From Saprospiraceae bacterium (GTDB taxonomy: Bacteria > Bacteroidota > Bacteroidia > Chitinophagales > Saprospiraceae), in NCBI GenBank assembly GCA_022448955.1, contig JAKVCU010000081.1, positions 5,440-42,053 on the forward strand: a DNA stretch of 36,614 nt, in the 5' to 3' direction. The translations under genes were made by a program, and so were the position numbers. This document shows, one piece after another, positions 33,864 to 36,614 of this stretch; position 1 is the first letter of the stretch; each line of letters opens with the position of its first letter. Under the pieces are notes generated by a model. It was not told the DNA's origin, did not search any database, and saw nothing but the letters and a program-made list of their open reading frames with translations.

Positions 33864-33889
33864 CTGCAAATTAGTTCTTAGCTTTGCAG
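33864..33889. promoter_or_regulatory. Inverted repeat across the divergent promoters
   Basis: CTGCAAA (33864-33870) and TTTGCAG (33883-33889) are perfect inverted copies with a 12-nt spacer. The right copy overlaps the plus-strand -7 box and the left lies in the other promoter's upstream region, so a bound regulator could affect both genes. Confidence 0.4.
33879..33886 (+). promoter_or_regulatory. Candidate -7 box for the 53-residue membrane protein
   Basis: TAGCTTTG matches TAnnTTTG exactly. Transcription would begin near 33893, 27 nt before the ATG at 33920. No TTTG is found at the -33 position. Confidence 0.45.
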
Positions 33890-33919
33890 CAAATTCTGAA
33901 ACGTATAGATTGAAATTAT

Positions 33920-34081
33920 ATGGCTAATACACAAGAAAACTCATCAAAAGGAATGGATTGGATTATCTTCTTCATTTCTACTGCAATTATGATTGCAATG
34001 TTGATTTACGTTCCAGCTTGGTTTTGGGTTCCACTCCCATTCGTATTAACTTACTTAGCTAGAGCATTCGACGCAATTTAA
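33920..34081 (+). CDS. Small 53-residue membrane protein
   Basis: An ORF of 53 codons encodes a hydrophilic start (MANTQENSSKGMDW), a first hydrophobic stretch (about 14-30, IIFFISTAIMIAMLIYV), a tryptophan- and proline-rich middle (PAWFWVPLPF) and a second short hydrophobic stretch ending in LARAFDAI. It can form one or two membrane helices. It has its own exact -7 box 34 nt upstream and a 14-bp stem-loop 34 nt downstream, so it looks like a single-gene unit. It is too short for routine gene callers. The function is unknown; it is divergent from an ABC exporter gene. Confidence 0.75.
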   Translation: MANTQENSSKGMDWIIFFISTAIMIAMLIYVPAWFWVPLPFVLTYLARAFDAI

Positions 34082-34114
34082 TTCACGACTTCAAATATCT
34101 TTTGATAGTTAATA

Positions 34115-34154
34115 GATCCTACTAAGTTACTTTTACCTTTTAACTTAGTAGGAT
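34115..34154 (+). terminator. Stem-loop after the small membrane protein gene
   Basis: Arms 34116-34129 and 34141-34154 pair perfectly over 14 bp around an 11-nt pyrimidine-rich loop. The tail has only scattered T residues, so it may be a terminator of the non-canonical Bacteroidota kind or an mRNA 3'-end stabiliser. Confidence 0.55.
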
Positions 34155-34299
34155 ACTATTGTGCTTTCCTTTGTCTTAGGTCTTTTCGTCATCCTTTTTT
34201 ATATTTAGAGCCATTCTCCTCTCTTTCAATCTGTAATCTTAAAAGAGAAGAGATCATTAGCATAGGTTCAAGCGAAAGATTTAAATTGATAACAGCATC

Positions 34300-34854
34300 A
34301 TGTCCCATCCCATTTTAATCAATGTTAAAAAGCTTTTTTGGTATTATCGCCAATTAGGCGATCGTTCTTTTGAGCAACTTTCAGAAGTACAACTCTTACA
34401 GCAACCTGATGAAGTTTCTAATAGTATTGCTGTCATTGTAAAGCACTTGCGTGGAAATATGCTATCAAGGTGGACTGACTTTTTAAATAGCGATGGCGAA
34501 AAGACTTGGCGCAGGCGAGACGAAGAATTTGAAGATACCTTAAAAACAAAAGAGGCGGTAATTAGAGCATGGAATGAGGGTTGGGATTGTCTCTTTCAAG
34601 CATTGGATAGCATCGAAGATCACGATCTTGAACGCTTAGTTTACATCAGGAATGAAGGACATACTGTCTTAGAAGCGATTCATCGCCAACTTGCCCATTA
34701 TGCTTATCACGTAGGGCAAATCGTTTATTTAGCCAGAATGTTGAAAGGTGGTGATTGGACTTCTTTATCCATCCCCAAAGGAGGCTCTAAGGCATATAAT
34801 ACTAATAAGTTTAAGGCCGATCAGGCTGATAGGCATTTTACGGATCAAGTCTAA
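34300..34854 (+). CDS. DinB-superfamily protein (DUF1572-like)
   Basis: A 184-aa four-helix bundle protein with three histidines placed as in DinB-family metal sites: H49 in AVIVKHLRGNM, and H133 and H137 in RQLAHYAYHVGQIVYLAR. The sequence near the end (GDWTSLSIPKGGSKAYN) is typical of the DUF1572 group. Family members are metal-dependent enzymes, often thiol transferases, but many have no known substrate. The gene is single and ends at a strong two-way terminator. Family is fairly sure, reaction unknown. Confidence 0.85.
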   Translation: MSHPILINVKKLFWYYRQLGDRSFEQLSEVQLLQQPDEVSNSIAVIVKHLRGNMLSRWTDFLNSDGEKTWRRRDEEFEDTLKTKEAVIRAWNEGWDCLFQALDSIEDHDLERLVYIRNEGHTVLEAIHRQLAHYAYHVGQIVYLARMLKGGDWTSLSIPKGGSKAYNTNKFKADQADRHFTDQV

Positions 34855-34856
34855 TT

Positions 34857-34905
34857 TTATGAAGAGGTGAGACTGCGCACTAGACACAAACTCGCCTCTT
34901 CATAA
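34857..34905. terminator. Bidirectional terminator between DinB-like and M48 genes
   Basis: Arms TTATGAAGAGGTGAG (34857-34871) and CTCGCCTCTTCATAA (34891-34905) pair over 15 bp with one G-T wobble, with a 19-nt loop; TTTT before and AA after give partial tails both ways. It begins 2 bp after the DinB-like stop, between convergent genes. Confidence 0.68.
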
Positions 34906-34964
34906 ACGCTCGGAGCCTCAAACTCGCCAGATCGATCCCTCGTCAAGTCTCTCCGCTCTAATAA

Positions 34965-36446
34965 TTACTTACTAACAACCTTTAGCAGCATCCCCTTGGT
35001 TACAGGATCTTTCAATTCCATGCCATTAAGAATTGCAAACTCTTCAAGGCGATTACTGGAGATACCATTTGAGCGCAATGTCTTTTCTAGCGTTCCATTT
35101 TTGGCAATGGTGATCACTTTAATCCGCTCTGGTTTCACATTCAATTTAGAAGAATCATTAAGTCGTTTGAAGCTAGCCATAGTGCCTTCAAAAATATTGG
35201 TGAAATAATTAAAGTCCTTTAATTCTGATACGCCAAGGAAGTTATAGATCAATCCATTGTATTCGATCAAGTAAGAAAGTACTCTAATTTGCTGCTGTTG
35301 TTGTTGCTGCTGTTGGCCTTCTTGCTGTTGTGCAGGGGCCGGTTCCATAGTAGTAATCGTTGCCCTTAATCCATTGACAGTTGTATTGCGGCTACTAATT
35401 TTTTGCATTTGGTATTTTTGGAGCATTGCTCTTTCTGCTTCGCTGAGAGATTTGCCCTGAGCGAGGGTCATCATCATTACTGCCCGACCATCTTCCGGTC
35501 CCATTTGTACCTGTTGTGGGGAGTTGATTGTCTGCCAATTATTGGGAATATTGAATCTAAACTTCAGTTCTGGATGATAAAATACATCATTTTCTACAAA
35601 TCCCTGACGAGGGTCCTCACCATAGACCAAACCATCGATCATCCTTAAATAAGAACTACGATTTACCTTCAAATTCGTTTTATTGCTGTTGGTTTGAACT
35701 CTACGTGCTTCTCTATACACTTTATTATAACGATCGGCAGGATCGGGGTGTGTAGAAAGGAAGTTAGGGAGTGATTGTCCATTTTTTGTACTTAGGCGCT
35801 TGAGTGTCTGGAAAAAATCAGCCATTTCCTTAGCATCATATCCAATTTGTGTAGAATAATCGACGCCTAATTTATCAGATTGGCTTTCGTCATCACGTCC
35901 AAACTTGAGGAATAACAAGCCGACACCCTGCTGGGCGACATTTGCAAATTGCTGAAATTCAGGAAAGGCCACCATACCGGCAACTAAGCCTACTTGTGCC
36001 AATACGGACTTGCTATATTGACTCGCCGAATGACGAGCCGTAACGTGCCCAATTTCATGGCCTAATACACCAGCGAACTCTGCTTCATTGTTAAAATGAG
36101 CCATAATTCCACGGGTGAAATAAATAAATCCACCAGGCACTGCAAAGGCGTTTACGACAGGAGAGTCCAAAATACGAAACTGATAATTCAAGTTTGGACG
36201 ATGCGAAATGCGGCCCATCTGTCGACCTTTATCTTTTATAAAATTCTGTAATTTTTGATCTTCATATAATCCATAAGATGAAATGATACCTGGATCAGAT
36301 TCGGCCCCCAATGCTTTTTCCTGCTCTTCAGAAAGCAGCATAAATTCTTTCTTTCCTGTTACTGGATTACGAGAACATTCTAGCAAAAACAAAGCCATCA
36401 GTACTAAACTGAAATACTTCGAGAGTTTAAAAATTTGGTTTGTCAT
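34965..36446 (-). CDS. M48-family metalloprotease lipoprotein
   Basis: After a lipoprotein signal (LFLLEC, cysteine about 24) the family segment SRNPVTGKKEFMLLSEEQE leads to the protease domain. HEIGHVTARHS (about 130-140) is the HExxH zinc site and DDESQSDKLGVDY (about 186-198) carries the third ligand Glu. LPNFLSTHPDPADRYNK is another M48 mark. The C-terminal half includes a polyglutamine run (nine Gln, about 379-387) and ends in a LysM-like segment (about 435-490). It resembles YfgC/BepA-type envelope proteases that remove misfolded outer-membrane proteins (inference). The ATG at 36446 is chosen; an upstream ATG at 36497 would add 17 residues before the signal. Confidence 0.92.
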   Translation of the reverse strand: MTNQIFKLSKYFSLVLMALFLLECSRNPVTGKKEFMLLSEEQEKALGAESDPGIISSYGLYEDQKLQNFIKDKGRQMGRISHRPNLNYQFRILDSPVVNAFAVPGGFIYFTRGIMAHFNNEAEFAGVLGHEIGHVTARHSASQYSKSVLAQVGLVAGMVAFPEFQQFANVAQQGVGLLFLKFGRDDESQSDKLGVDYSTQIGYDAKEMADFFQTLKRLSTKNGQSLPNFLSTHPDPADRYNKVYREARRVQTNSNKTNLKVNRSSYLRMIDGLVYGEDPRQGFVENDVFYHPELKFRFNIPNNWQTINSPQQVQMGPEDGRAVMMMTLAQGKSLSEAERAMLQKYQMQKISSRNTTVNGLRATITTMEPAPAQQQEGQQQQQQQQQIRVLSYLIEYNGLIYNFLGVSELKDFNYFTNIFEGTMASFKRLNDSSKLNVKPERIKVITIAKNGTLEKTLRSNGISSNRLEEFAILNGMELKDPVTKGMLLKVVSK

Positions 36447-36467
36447 CACCTTGGATTTGATTAGAAA

Positions 36468-36532
36468 ATGAGTCGAATTTAGACTCATAAAATACAAAAA
36501 AGATACCTATTGGAAAGATGGTTGCTAACCAT
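36468..36532. promoter_or_regulatory. Two palindromes upstream of the M48 protease gene
   Basis: ATGAGTC-GAATTTA-GACTCAT (36468-36488) is a perfect 7-bp inverted repeat 21 bp upstream of the start, and ATGGTT-GCT-AACCAT (36518-36532) a second perfect 6-bp one. Either could be an operator. I see no exact -7 box here. Confidence 0.4.
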
Positions 36533-36614
36533 ATAGCATTTAGAGCATGTTTAAATTTTCTACTGCCTGAAAACCAAAGCTTTGAGAACTATGGCGTCCG
36601 ATTGGATCAGTTAT

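Noticed and set aside
36575-36584. Ten-base palindrome CAAAGCTTTG containing AGCTTTG in both directions.
   Set aside because: It lacks the TA of the -7 box at the right place and lies at the window edge, so promoter function cannot be judged.

Overview
The window is a 36.6 kb piece of an AT-rich (about 39% GC by eye) chromosome from a member of the Bacteroidota, probably near the Saprospirales/Cytophagales (inference). The evidence is a DUF5916 outer-membrane protein, PKD-cyclophilin and other lipoproteins, a KirBac-type channel, an ECF sigma factor next to anti-sigma-like and Spy-like genes, a NagZ/beta-lactamase fusion, and several sites that fit the Bacteroidota promoter (-33 TTTG, -7 TAnnTTTG). 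I see no rRNA, tRNA, CRISPR array, prophage or intact insertion sequence. Most of the window looks like ordinary chromosomal housekeeping and envelope functions.

Layout. 0-5.7 kb (+): inward-rectifier K+ channel; ECF sigma factor, membrane anti-sigma-like protein and Spy-like periplasmic protein; EamA exporter with a strong hairpin at the predicted 5' end of its mRNA; TPR protein. 6.0-8.7 kb (-): polyphosphate glucokinase-like ROK kinase, two cyclophilin lipoproteins (one with a PKD domain) and a small conserved-looking protein. 9.0-14.9 kb (-): LolC/E-like permease, NagZ/beta-lactamase fusion and a LysM lytic transglycosylase. The last two suggest peptidoglycan turnover and are separated by three hairpins, one of them a clear terminator.

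15.5-23.0 kb is a molybdenum-cofactor and molybdoenzyme block: moaD-moaE (+), a DUF6090-like membrane protein (-), then the minus-strand series fdhD, FdhF/YdeP-type oxidoreductase, moaA, moaC and a two-domain mobA. Together these cover most steps from GTP to a sulfurated bis-MGD enzyme, but moeA, moaB/mog and moeB are not here.

23.1-28.3 kb: esterase-like lipoprotein (-), small barrel-like protein (+), a relic of a second esterase-type signal peptide, and a large DUF5916/CBM9-like protein (+). 28.5-30.2 kb (-): HupE/UreJ-like protein and a His-rich DUF4198 protein, probably a metal-uptake pair. 30.3-33.7 kb (-): a divergent TrpF-like protein, MarR regulator and ABC exporter. 33.9 kb (+): a 53-residue membrane protein with its own promoter and terminator-like hairpin, then a DinB/DUF1572 protein, and last an M48 protease lipoprotein (-).

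The most noteworthy non-coding signals are three period-7 tandem arrays in short gaps on the minus-strand operons (19.7, 23.0 and 31.0 kb), two related hairpin elements sharing end motifs (13.7 and 24.8 kb), and a GC-rich structured island at 28.35 kb.
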